A DNA stretch of 64,000 nt from Paraburkholderia fungorum (lineage in GTDB: Bacteria; Pseudomonadota; Gammaproteobacteria; Burkholderiales; Burkholderiaceae): positions 1 to 64,000 of the forward strand of contig NZ_MCAS01000024.1 of the NCBI RefSeq assembly GCF_003610895.1. Direction: 5' to 3'. The notes below the pieces were generated by a model that made no database searches, was not told the origin of the DNA, and was given only the letters and a program-made list of their open reading frames with translations. Each line of letters opens with the position of its first letter. Positions within the stretch are counted from its first letter, which is position 1. Of this stretch, positions 1 to 8,477 are shown piece by piece. A program made the position numbers and the translations under genes.

Positions 1-10
1 GACGACGTGC

Positions 11-2410
11 TCACGGCTGCACTCCAGGCGATGCGGTGGACGGCCCCGTGGTGACAGGGTTGGTCTGCACAGCGGGGTTCACCTGTACCGCGCCACCGTT
101 CATAACCGGATTCGTCTGCACGGCGGGATTTGCAGGCACGGCGCCACCGTTCATGACCGGAACAGGGGCGGAATTCGCCGGCGGTGCGATCTGCTGACGC
201 CGCATCTGGTCGAGATTGAACAGATTCATCGCCGGCGATCCACCCTGGCTCGGACCGAGCGGCATCGGCGGGACCACTGGATCGTCGTTGTCCTTGATCA
301 GGTTGTTGTCCGATTTGTACGCGCCCGTCACGCCCTGCACGTAGTCATAGCGGTTCGCCGTCACGGCCTGCGCGGTATCGCGATCGCTGATGATCACGGG
401 GCGCAGAAACACCATCAGGTTGGTCTTCTGGCGGGTCTTCTGCTCCGAGCGAAACAGCTGGCCAAGCCACGGAATATCGCCCAGCAGCGGCACCTTGCTG
501 TTGCTGACCTGGTAGTTGTCCTGCATCAAACCACCCAGCACGATGATCTCGCCGTTATCGGCGAGCACCGTCGACTGGATCGAACGCTTGGTGAACTGCG
601 GGCCGGCCGGATTGGTCGCCGCGTTAGTCGTGCCGTTCACGATCGCCGAGTCTTCCGTGTAGAGCTGCAGCTTCAGAATCCCACCGTCGGTGATTTGCGG
701 TTTGATGTGCAGCGTCAGACCCACGTCGACGCGATCGTAAGTGTTGAACGCCGAACCAGGGCTCGTGCCACTCGTCAGATTCGAATACGAACCCGTCTGG
801 ATCGGTACGTTCGTGCCGACGACGATCTTCGCTTCCTCGTTGTCGAGCGTGATGAGGTTAGGCGTGGACAGCACGTTTGCGTCGGCGGTCTGCGAGAGCG
901 CCTGCAACAGCGCACCGAGTCCCTGCACGCCGAAAATGTTGTGCACCCAGCCGACGTTGAGGCCCTGCTGGATACCCGAGCCGCTTGCGAGCGCCGCAGC
1001 TAGACCGCCGGTAGACGCGTTCGCCGCGGCGGCCGCCGTCAGATTGATAATGCTGTTGCCGGTGCCGGTCGCCAGATTGGTACCGGCGAAAACCGAGCTG
1101 TTCGCGACCTGCCATTGAATGCCAAGGTTGGCGTTCGTGGTCGAGTTCAGTTCGACGATCAGCGCCTCGATATAAACCTGCGCACGCCGCGCGTCGAGCT
1201 GGTCGATCACTGCACGCAGATTGCGGTACACCGGCTCGGGCGCCGTGATAATCAGCGAATTGGTCGCCGCATCCGCCTGGATCATGCCGCCAGGCTGATT
1301 GTCGTCGCCCTTGTCCTTGTCACCGCCGAGCAGGCCACCGGAGCCACTGTTCGAGCCATATCCGCCGCTGCCACCCATCGGCGACGACCCCGAACTGCTG
1401 TTGAGTCCGCCCGAGGGCAACGGCGGCGTACCGGAGGTGCCCGTCGAATTGCTGCTGCCCAACCCGCCGCCGCCGTTCTGGTTGAACGAATTCGCATCGT
1501 TCGAGCCGCCCGACGAGCCGGTATCGCCACCACTGCCTTTGCCAAGCATCCCGCGCAGGGTTTTCGCGAGCTTCGTCGCGTCCGCGTTGCGCAGCGCCAC
1601 GACGTGCATGTTGCCGGGCATCGTGGTCGGCGAGTCGAGTTCCTTCGCCAGTTGCTTCGCGGCCGCGAGCCGGCCGGCGTTCGACGCGCGAATCAGCAGC
1701 GAGTTGGTGCGCGGGTCCGAGGTGATCGAGACCTTCAGCGTCGCGTCGGTGCTGCCGATCGCGCCCGGGTCGAGCATCTTGGTCAGTTGCGCCGCGATAT
1801 CGATCGCGTTCGCGTTCTTGAGCGGCACCACCGACACCGACTGGCCCGCGGCCGTATCGATACCCGCGATGATCTGCGCGATGCGCCGCACGTTGTCGGC
1901 GTAGTCGGTCACCACAATCGTGTTGTTGGCCGGGTAAGCCGCCACGGTGTTGTTCGGCGAGATCAGCGGACGCAAGACCGGCAGCAGGTTGTTGGCCGAT
2001 TCGTTCTTCAGCGTGAACACCTGCGTCACCACCTGATCGCCACGGGCGACAGGCGCATTGCCGACGTAGGTCGGCACGCCTTGCAGCTTGGCATCGGCCT
2101 CGGGCACCACCTTCAGTACGCCGTGATCCTGTACCAGCGCAAAGCCCTGCATCCGCAAAGCGGATTGCAGGGTCTTCAACGCCTGGTCTTCAGGCACTGC
2201 ATTTTCCGACACGAGGTTCAACTGCCCCTTCACGCGCGGGTCGACGATGATCGTCTTGCCGGTTGCCGCGCCGATCGCCTTGGCCACCTGGTCGATATCG
2301 GCGTTCACGAAGTTGAGTGTCACCTGTGCCTGTGCTGTCTGCGCGGTGATCAATCCAGCCACCAGCAGCGCCGTTGCGACGCGACGCAATGCCATACGAT
2401 TTCTTCTCAT
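11..2410 (-). CDS. gspD: Type II secretion system secretin GspD
   Basis: Forms the outer-membrane secretin ring through which folded exoproteins leave the periplasm. The chosen start (MRRNRMALRR) gives 799 residues with a signal peptide ending near residue 29 (AQAQ). N0-N3 domains fill roughly residues 30-410, and N3 carries a Gly/Ser-rich insert at about 290-375. The secretin core follows, with VPLLGDIPWLGQLF near residue 680. The C-terminus has two 17-residue repeats around VMNGGAV. A start 33 codons further upstream is possible but would place Arg/Pro-rich sequence before the signal peptide. Other gsp genes presumably continue to the left of the window. Length and domain order are typical for GspD. 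Confidence 0.95.
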   Translation of the reverse strand: MRRNRMALRRVATALLVAGLITAQTAQAQVTLNFVNADIDQVAKAIGAATGKTIIVDPRVKGQLNLVSENAVPEDQALKTLQSALRMQGFALVQDHGVLKVVPEADAKLQGVPTYVGNAPVARGDQVVTQVFTLKNESANNLLPVLRPLISPNNTVAAYPANNTIVVTDYADNVRRIAQIIAGIDTAAGQSVSVVPLKNANAIDIAAQLTKMLDPGAIGSTDATLKVSITSDPRTNSLLIRASNAGRLAAAKQLAKELDSPTTMPGNMHVVALRNADATKLAKTLRGMLGKGSGGDTGSSGGSNDANSFNQNGGGGLGSSNSTGTSGTPPLPSGGLNSSSGSSPMGGSGGYGSNSGSGGLLGGDKDKGDDNQPGGMIQADAATNSLIITAPEPVYRNLRAVIDQLDARRAQVYIEALIVELNSTTNANLGIQWQVANSSVFAGTNLATGTGNSIINLTAAAAANASTGGLAAALASGSGIQQGLNVGWVHNIFGVQGLGALLQALSQTADANVLSTPNLITLDNEEAKIVVGTNVPIQTGSYSNLTSGTSPGSAFNTYDRVDVGLTLHIKPQITDGGILKLQLYTEDSAIVNGTTNAATNPAGPQFTKRSIQSTVLADNGEIIVLGGLMQDNYQVSNSKVPLLGDIPWLGQLFRSEQKTRQKTNLMVFLRPVIISDRDTAQAVTANRYDYVQGVTGAYKSDNNLIKDNDDPVVPPMPLGPSQGGSPAMNLFNLDQMRRQQIAPPANSAPVPVMNGGAVPANPAVQTNPVMNGGAVQVNPAVQTNPVTTGPSTASPGVQP
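63..164. repeat. Two-copy 51-bp tandem repeat in the 3' end of gspD
   Basis: Two adjacent 51-bp units begin with GTCTGCAC at 63 and 114. In the minus-strand reading frame they encode two copies of a 17-residue PVMNGGAV..NPAVQTN unit near the GspD C-terminus. The period is a multiple of three, so the frame is kept. Confidence 0.8.
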
Positions 2411-2915
2411 GGAATGTGGGATCGAAGCCGACGGCCCAAGCCGCCGACGGTCATGCAGTGCGAACATTTGAGCAGGCCGCCACCCTGTCGGTCTGCCAGC
2501 CGGCCTCACGGGGGGTCAATCCCCAGGATGCCGGGCCTCCAAAGTCCGAAAAAAATGAACAGTAACAGTTTTTCATGTCGGATTTGTCACAAAACAAACG
2601 ACCCGGTGTGATTACTCTAAAGACCTTCTCGAACCGTCAAGTAATTGAAAGCAAACGTGCTTGTGTGCGCCGAACCGCAGAAGCCCTTCGTTTTACGCTC
2701 GACTATGTCGGTTAGCCAACTTGACGGGTGTCGGTCTGCCGGTATGATACGAGCCGTTCGAGGCGCTGGTAGCGACTTGTCGAGGCGGGTTTTCCCCGAT
2801 GCCCGACAAAGGCCCGGCCAGCGAGCCTCACCGGCTTGCGGCGGCTGAAGTATGGCCGACGCATCGCCTTACCAACTCTTATCCTTGCGATTTGTTTAGT
2901 CGTGTTTATTGACTG
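2411..2915. other. Intergenic region between gspD and the lytic transglycosylase gene
   Basis: Divergent intergenic stretch of 505 bp. It holds a clear plus-strand sigma70 promoter at 2721-2748 and a possible minus-strand -35 (TTGACG, complement of 2635-2640) for gspD without a convincing -10. The 160-base leader after 2755 is GC-rich and foldable, but I recognise no riboswitch class in it. The small open frames here have no good ribosome-binding site. Confidence 0.6.
2721..2748 (+). promoter_or_regulatory. Sigma70-type promoter upstream of the lytic transglycosylase gene
   Basis: TTGACG at 2721-2726, a 16-bp spacer and TATGAT at 2743-2748. The predicted start near 2755 leaves a leader of about 160 bases before the ATG at 2916. 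Confidence 0.6.
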
Positions 2916-3362
2916 ATGAAACGAACCTTCGTCACTGTCGCCGCAGGACTTGCCGTGCTGATCGCAGCAGGGTCCGCGCGTGCCGATTGCTTTGACGAGG
3001 CCGCAGGATATCAGAAGGTCAACCCCCTGATTCTGCGCGCAATTGCGTGGCAGGAGTCACACAATCGACCCGACGCGTTGCATAAGAACGCCAATGGCTC
3101 GACCGACTACGGCGTGATGCAGATCAACTCGATTCATCTGCCCACGCTCGCCCAATACGGCATCTCGCAAGGCACGCTGATGGAGCCTTGCAAGAACGTC
3201 TACATCGCGGCGTGGCATCTGCGCCGTCAGATGAACAAGTATGGCAATACCTGGCAGGCGGTCGGCGCGTACCACTCCGAAACGCCGGCGCTGCGCGACA
3301 AGTACGCGCAGCAGATCGCCGCCATCCTGCGCAAGTGGAATCTGATGCCGGCTGCACGCTGA
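2916..3362 (+). CDS. Secreted lytic transglycosylase (SLT/IagB-like)
   Basis: Predicted to cleave peptidoglycan glycan strands in the periplasm. The 148 residues begin with a signal peptide (hydrophobic core, cleavage near ARA-D at 23-24). A compact SLT domain follows, with the catalytic Glu in the AWQESHN motif (E47), the YGVMQIN motif near residue 70 and a late AVGAYHSE motif. Small soluble SLT proteins of this type (IagB, VirB1-like) often open gaps in the wall for secretion machines, and gspD lies divergently beside it. A link to type II secretion is inference from position only. Confidence 0.88.
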   Translation: MKRTFVTVAAGLAVLIAAGSARADCFDEAAGYQKVNPLILRAIAWQESHNRPDALHKNANGSTDYGVMQINSIHLPTLAQYGISQGTLMEPCKNVYIAAWHLRRQMNKYGNTWQAVGAYHSETPALRDKYAQQIAAILRKWNLMPAAR

Positions 3363-3503
3363 GCAGTCCTCGCCGCGCGGCCGGTTCCCGTTTGATGCAC
3401 AATGCGGCTTCGTGCTGCCGCCGGCGTTCGGCCCTCTTCTGGCCGCGGAGTCATGCGACCCCAGCCGGCACGCCCTCCAATCCTCTTGCTTTTCCGTACT
3501 GCG

Positions 3504-4850
3504 ATGAACCAGCCGCTATTGCCCGTCACCGTGCTCTCCGGTTTTCTGGGCGCCGGCAAGACCACGCTCCTGAACCACATCCTCGCGAATCGCGCCGGTT
3601 TGCGCGTCGCCGTGATCGTCAACGATCTGGCCGCCGTCAATATCGATGCGACGCTCGTGCGTGACGCCGCCGCGCTTTCGCATGTCGAAGAGCAGCTCGT
3701 CGAACTGTCGAACGGCTGCATCTGCTGCACATTGCGCGACGACCTGCTGGTCGAGATCAAGCGGCTTGCCGGCGAAAAGCGCTTCGACGCGATCCTGATC
3801 GAGTCGACCGGCGTCGCCGAGCCCATGCCGATCGCGGAAACCTTCACCTTTGTCGACGACGACGGCGTGTCGCTGTCCGACATCGCACAGCTCGACACGA
3901 TGGTAACGGTGGTCGACGCGTTCAACTTCCTGAGGGACTACGGTTCCGCCGACGCGCTCGCCGAACGGGGCATCGCCGCGACCGAAGAGGACGATCGCAC
4001 GCTGGTCGAATTGTTGATCGAGCAGATTGAATTCTGCGACGTGCTGGTGGTGAACAAAGCCGATCTGGTGAGCGCCGACGAACTGACGCGTTTGCAGCGC
4101 ATCCTCGCGCGTATCAATCCGCGTGCGGTGCAGGTGGTGAGCCGTTTCGGCGAGGTGCCGCTGGCGCAAGTGCTGAATACCGGGCGTTTCGATTTCGACG
4201 AGGCGTCGAGTGCACCGGGCTGGCTGGCGTCGCTCAATCAGGGAAGTGAGCACGACCACGGCCATGCGCATCACAGCGAAGCCGACGAATTCGGCATCGG
4301 CAATTTCATTTACCGCGCGCGGCGGCCGTTTCACCCGGAACGACTGTGGGCGCTGCTGCATCAGGAGTGGAAGGGCGTCTTGCGCAGCAAGGGCTTCTTC
4401 TGGCTCGCAACGCGTAACGACATTGCCGGTTCGCTGTCGCAGGCCGGCGGCGCTTGCCGGCATGGCCCGGCGGGCATGTGGTGGGCGGCTCAGGACCGCA
4501 GCGAATGGCCGGACGGCGATGACGAGCTGGCCGCCGAAATTGCCGCCGACTGGTACGGCGATCCAGACGATCTGAGCATCGGCGACCGTCGCCAGGAGCT
4601 GGTGATGATCGGCGTCGGCATTGATCCGGCCGTGTGGAAAGCGAACTTCGACGCGTGCCTCGTCACCGACGAGGAATTCGCAGCGGGACCGCAAGCGTGG
4701 CAACAGTTCGCCGATCCGTTCCCGGCATGGGACTTCGACGAAGACGACCATGACCATGACCATGACCATGATCACGATCACGATCACGATCACGACCATC
4801 ATGATCATGACGGCCGTGGCCACGGCGAAATCGTGCATCGTCACGATTGA
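3504..4850 (+). CDS. CobW/COG0523-family GTP-binding metallochaperone
   Basis: G3E GTPase of the CobW/ZNG1 group, which delivers metal, often zinc, to client proteins. From MNQPLLPVTV (448 residues) the P-loop GFLGAGKTT is at 13-21, the family's GCICC metal-binding motif at 71-75 and NKAD at about 184-187. A CobW_C domain fills the second half. The tail is an almost pure His-Asp tract encoded by a 6-bp tandem repeat, probably a metal-storage or buffering arm. I saw no Zur-type palindrome upstream, so zinc control is not supported here. The metal and the client are unknown. Confidence 0.9.
   Translation: MNQPLLPVTVLSGFLGAGKTTLLNHILANRAGLRVAVIVNDLAAVNIDATLVRDAAALSHVEEQLVELSNGCICCTLRDDLLVEIKRLAGEKRFDAILIESTGVAEPMPIAETFTFVDDDGVSLSDIAQLDTMVTVVDAFNFLRDYGSADALAERGIAATEEDDRTLVELLIEQIEFCDVLVVNKADLVSADELTRLQRILARINPRAVQVVSRFGEVPLAQVLNTGRFDFDEASSAPGWLASLNQGSEHDHGHAHHSEADEFGIGNFIYRARRPFHPERLWALLHQEWKGVLRSKGFFWLATRNDIAGSLSQAGGACRHGPAGMWWAAQDRSEWPDGDDELAAEIAADWYGDPDDLSIGDRRQELVMIGVGIDPAVWKANFDACLVTDEEFAAGPQAWQQFADPFPAWDFDEDDHDHDHDHDHDHDHDHDHHDHDGRGHGEIVHRHD
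4745..4812 (+). repeat. His-Asp-encoding 6-bp tandem repeat
   Basis: Successive CATGAC/CACGAT hexamers encode alternating His and Asp near the C-terminus of the CobW-like protein. Repeat-number variation is likely between strains, because each unit adds two residues in frame. Confidence 0.85.
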
Positions 4851-4880
4851 GCTTGCGCGGCCGTTGCGCTTCGCACTGAG

Positions 4881-4912
4881 TGTTTAACCGCGACGCCCGT
4901 CGCGGTTAAACA
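4881..4912. terminator. Perfect 14-bp stem hairpin after the cobW-like gene
   Basis: The arms 4881-4894 and 4899-4912 are exact complements around a GCCC loop. No U-tract follows on the plus strand, so it may protect the 3' end or be a weak terminator. Confidence 0.55.
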
Positions 4913-4925
4913 GAAATCGCGGACG

Positions 4926-4949
4926 AAAAAAAACCCGCCATGGGCGGGT
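4926..4949 (-). terminator. Intrinsic terminator of the HU gene
   Basis: On the minus strand, ACCCGCC pairs with GGCGGGT around a 3-base loop, and the stem is followed by eight U residues. It lies 24 bases past the HU stop codon. Confidence 0.88.
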
Positions 4950-4973
4950 GTCAACTGCCAGGCAGTAATCTGC

Positions 4974-5252
4974 TCAGCGTTTGTTGACTGCGTCCTTGAA
5001 CGCCTTACCAGCCGTGAACTTGACGGTCTTGGCGGCCGGGATCTTGATAGTTTCGCCGGTCTTGGGGTTACGACCCGTACGTGCTGCGCGTTTGCCCGAA
5101 CCGAAGCTGCCGAAGCCGATCAACTGGACCGCATCACCCTTCGACACAGACTTCTTGATCACTTCAAGCAACGTGTCCAGCGTCTCACCGGTTTGAGCCT
5201 TGCTGGCGCCCGTCTGTCCTGCGACGGCGTCGATCAGTTCCTGTTTGTTCAT
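4974..5252 (-). CDS. hup: HU-family nucleoid DNA-binding protein
   Basis: The 92-residue protein matches HU from end to end: [11 protein letters not shown] start, helical dimerisation core, the GFGSF turn, and the DNA-binding beta-arm with [10 protein letters not shown] followed by [13 protein letters not shown] bends and compacts DNA and in some bacteria assists DnaA at the origin. The gene stands alone, with its own TATAAT promoter, an AAAGGA ribosome-binding site and a strong terminator. I cannot tell whether it is the HupA- or HupB-type paralogue. Confidence 0.96.
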   Translation of the reverse strand: MNKQELIDAVAGQTGASKAQTGETLDTLLEVIKKSVSKGDAVQLIGFGSFGSGKRAARTGRNPKTGETIKIPAAKTVKFTAGKAFKDAVNKR

Positions 5253-5668
5253 TAAGGTTCCTTTCTGAGTTTAGGTTGACACGAACAGCGCGAACGCGCC
5301 GATTATACGTGCGCGGGCCGCGCCGTCGAGCAGCTGCGGCTCCGGATCCCCTCCGGACAATTAGCGTGGGGTAGTTGACTGCCCCGCGGCCGTGCTGCCG
5401 CTCCCTTCGCGGCGCTTGCTATGATAGCGCAGCGCAAACCCAATCAGGATAAGGGTTTCGAAGAATTAAGCGGTTCTGGGGCCGATACCGAGGGGAAACC
5501 CTTCTTTTTTCTCTCCGCGACCCTCAATCGAAGGCTGAAACCCAGCATGGGCGGGGCTTGACGTTGGTTTTTGCCAACGTTGCCGCACGTCTTTTTCGCC
5601 GCCTGGCGAGCTGCCCGCGCCGGCGGTAACGTTTGACCCGCTCTTGCGAGCGTCATTTTCCACCGCGC
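5253..5668. other. Intergenic region between hup and mnmC
   Basis: This 416-bp stretch carries the hup promoter (minus) at 5302-5329. An AAACCC/GGGTTT inverted repeat lies at 5436-5441 and 5453-5458 ahead of mnmC. I see no gene in the rest. Confidence 0.6.
5302..5329 (-). promoter_or_regulatory. Promoter of hup
   Basis: A consensus TATAAT (complement of 5302-5307) lies 16 bp downstream of a TCGACG -35 (complement of 5324-5329) on the minus strand, about 50 bases before the start codon. Confidence 0.6.
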
Positions 5669-7633
5669 ATGACCGATCCGCTGATCCCCGCCGTCCTCGC
5701 ATTCCGCGACAACGGCACGCCTTTTTCGCCGCGCTATGACGACATTTATCACAGTGCCGTCGGCGGCCTCGAGCAGGCTGAATACGTGTTCCTCCGCGGT
5801 AATAAACTGCCGCAGCGGTGGCAGAACCGGCGCGTCTTCACCGTGCTCGAAACCGGCTTCGGCATGGGTATCAACTTCCTCACGACATGGGCGGCATGGC
5901 GAGCCGATCCGGCGCGTTGCGAGCGCTTGCACTTCGTCTCGACTGAGAAGCATCCGTTTACTCAGGCCGATTTGCGCAGTGTCTACTCAGCGACGATTTC
6001 AGATCCGGAGATCGCGGCGCTAGCTGAAACGCTGGCCGCTGAATGGCCGATGCTCGTGCCCGGCACGCACCGTATCGAATTCGAGAACGGCCGGATCACG
6101 CTGACGCTGGTGTTCGACGACGCGGCGAATAGCTTGCCGGCATTGAGGTTGCGCGCCGACGCGTTCTATCTCGACGGCTTCGCACCAGCCAGAAACCCCG
6201 AAATCTGGACGCCCGCGATCTTCAAGGCGCTCGCCCGGCTGGCCGGCGAGGGCGCCACGTTCGCCACTTACAGCAGCGCGGGCGACATCAAGCGTGCGTT
6301 GACACAAAACGGCTTTGTGTACCAAAAAGTGGATGGCTTCGGCTGGAAGCGTGCGATGCTGGTGGGCCATTTCGCGCCAGCGTGGCGCGTGCGTCGCTAT
6401 GAACCGCCCGTGCCGCTCGAAGTCGATGAACGGCACGCGATCGTGATCGGCGCCGGGCTCGCCGGCTGCGCGGCGATCGAGCGTCTCGCCTCGCGTGGCT
6501 GGCGCGTCACCTCGCTGGAGCGGCACGCGTCGGTCGCCCAGGACGCCTCGGGCAATCCAGCGGGCGTGTTCCATCCGATGATCTCGCGCGACGACAGCGT
6601 TGCGTCGCGCGTGACGCGTGCAGGCTTTCTCTACACGCTCAGACGCTGGGCCGCGCTCGAACGGCTGGGTCACCCTCCATTGCGCGGCGCGCGCGGCCTG
6701 TTGCAGATCGCTGCGGACGACAATGAAGCACAGTCGATGAGCGAGACCATCGCCGCGTTTGGTTACCCGTCCGAATACGTGAAGCCCGTCTCGCCGAGCG
6801 AAGCAAAAGCGCTTGCGGGCATGCCGCTCGCACGCGGTGGCTGGCTCTTTGCGCAAGGCGGCTGGATCGACCCGGCGTCGCTTTGCGCCGCGCAGTGTGC
6901 CGTCGCGGGCGGACTGCTCGAACGTCGTTTCGGCGTGGACGTGGCCCGCCTCGAACGGTCCGGCAATCAATGGACTGTGTTCGACGCAGCAGGGCAGGCC
7001 GTCGCGCGCGCGCCGGTGGTCATTGTCGCAAGCGCACACGAGGCCGCACGCATCGCCGGTTTGCGTCACGCGCCAACCCGCAGCATTCGCGGCCAGCTGA
7101 CTTTGCTGCCGCAGGGCAGCGTGCCCCCGCTTAGCATGCCGGTGATCGGCGAAGGCTACGCAATCCCGCTCGCCAACGGCGTCACGCTGACCGGCGCCAC
7201 TTACGAACTCGACGACCCTGACATCTCGCTGCGGCCGGACGGGCATCTGGAAAACCTCGAGCGTGTCGCGCAGATGCTGCCGGCTTTCGACAGCGTCGAT
7301 CCGGCGCACGCGGCAACGCTCGCTGGGCGCGTCGCGTTTCGCTGCGTGACGAGCGACCGGATGCCCATGATCGGCAACTTCGCCGACGAAACTGCATCGG
7401 TAGGCGACGCCCAGCGTCTGCGTGGCGCATGGCCGCTCGATTTGCCACGCATCGGCGGCTTGTATGGCGCGTTCGCTTACGGGTCGCGCGGTCTGGTATG
7501 GGCAACGCTCGGCGCCGAGCTGATCGCCTCCCAGATCGAAGGCGAGCCGTGGCCGCTCGAACGCGACCTGGCCGAAGACATCGATCCTGCCCGCTTCCTT
7601 CTGCGCGCGTTGCGCCACGGCACAGCAGGTTAA
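5669..7633 (+). CDS. mnmC: Bifunctional tRNA wobble-uridine enzyme MnmC (methyltransferase/FAD oxidoreductase)
   Basis: Carries out the last two steps of mnm5s2U34 formation: the C-terminal FAD domain removes the carboxymethyl group and the N-terminal domain methylates with SAM. Starting at MTDPLIPAVL gives 654 residues. The SAM site ETGFGMGINF lies at about 61-70, and FYLDGFAPARNPEIW, typical of MnmD, lies near 165-180. The FAD dinucleotide-binding motif VIGAGLAGCAA begins near residue 258. MnmG, which makes its substrate, is encoded at 38265 in this window. A start 12 codons upstream exists but adds a non-conserved segment. Confidence 0.95.
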   Translation: MTDPLIPAVLAFRDNGTPFSPRYDDIYHSAVGGLEQAEYVFLRGNKLPQRWQNRRVFTVLETGFGMGINFLTTWAAWRADPARCERLHFVSTEKHPFTQADLRSVYSATISDPEIAALAETLAAEWPMLVPGTHRIEFENGRITLTLVFDDAANSLPALRLRADAFYLDGFAPARNPEIWTPAIFKALARLAGEGATFATYSSAGDIKRALTQNGFVYQKVDGFGWKRAMLVGHFAPAWRVRRYEPPVPLEVDERHAIVIGAGLAGCAAIERLASRGWRVTSLERHASVAQDASGNPAGVFHPMISRDDSVASRVTRAGFLYTLRRWAALERLGHPPLRGARGLLQIAADDNEAQSMSETIAAFGYPSEYVKPVSPSEAKALAGMPLARGGWLFAQGGWIDPASLCAAQCAVAGGLLERRFGVDVARLERSGNQWTVFDAAGQAVARAPVVIVASAHEAARIAGLRHAPTRSIRGQLTLLPQGSVPPLSMPVIGEGYAIPLANGVTLTGATYELDDPDISLRPDGHLENLERVAQMLPAFDSVDPAHAATLAGRVAFRCVTSDRMPMIGNFADETASVGDAQRLRGAWPLDLPRIGGLYGAFAYGSRGLVWATLGAELIASQIEGEPWPLERDLAEDIDPARFLLRALRHGTAG

Positions 7634-8477
7634 CCGCGCGCGCCAAACAACCGAGACGAAAAAAGTTATCCACTGAAACTTGTGGATAACTGCGTGGTTA
7701 ACCGGCGCAACTCATGTGGAACCGTTGTGGACGTAAACGGGGTAACTTTGCCGCCGCCGAAAATCGCGAAAAGTTACCCTTGTATACCCGCCGCTGCCGC
7801 ACACGCTGTGCATCCCGTTATGCGAGCGGCAACCCAATGAATTGATTCGGTAAACCGGGGTTATCCACAGAAAGCGAGTCACCTTGTTAACTGTTACTAC
7901 GTATACATACGGTAAACCTGTAAACAGAAGAGCCGTCTCGAGATCGAGCGCAATCGTCGAGCGCAACCCTCCCGCAATGAGCAGAAAACCCTGCCCTCAG
8001 CGGTCGCAAAAAACAGTTCTGCCACGTTGAATCTGTAGCCTAGGAGCGCCTGACCTGCTCTCAAAACGGTCGCATTTTCCTCACCATGCGAAGTTAACGT
8101 ACGTTTTTACCGTTTTGACTGCATGTTCCGGTCTTTTCGATCAAGTATGAAAAAGCTATGGCACAATCGCCGTTCTTTTCCGCGTTGTGCCTCGCCTCTG
8201 GCGGCACTCGCTCCAACGGAACGGTGCCGCTCAATCAGAATCTGATTCAAAGTCGACGGCGTTCTTTCACCGTGCTGTGCCGGTTGCTACGGCCGCACCC
8301 CGGAATGCGCCGCGCTCCTCGCGGCTGCGGCGCATTCAGATCATCCGATCATTGAAAACTCGCAACGCGGGTCACGCGAAGCGATCGCGACAGTGAGTGC
8401 CTCATGCGCTCAGCCGCTCACCGGTGTTGCCGCCGGTTCGTGTCGTCTGCCGTTGCTGCCAAGGAGAACTCATCACA
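7634..8477. other. Candidate replication-origin left lobe: DnaA boxes and GTAAAC repeats
   Basis: An 844-bp noncoding region, AT-rich for this genome. TTATCCACT at 7666-7674 faces TGTGGATAA at 7681-7689, forming a 10-bp inverted pair, and a consensus DnaA box TTATCCACA lies at 7861-7869. GTAAAC occurs at 7733, 7850, 7912 and 7920. The segment 7883-7917, read on the minus strand, recurs with two mismatches in its 20-base core at 11033-11066. AT-rich sequence continues to about 8160. I see no credible gene in it. Confidence 0.55.

Noticed and set aside
2645-2848. 67-residue frame upstream of the transglycosylase gene
   Set aside because: It begins upstream of the predicted promoter at 2721, lacks a ribosome-binding site and is not family-like.
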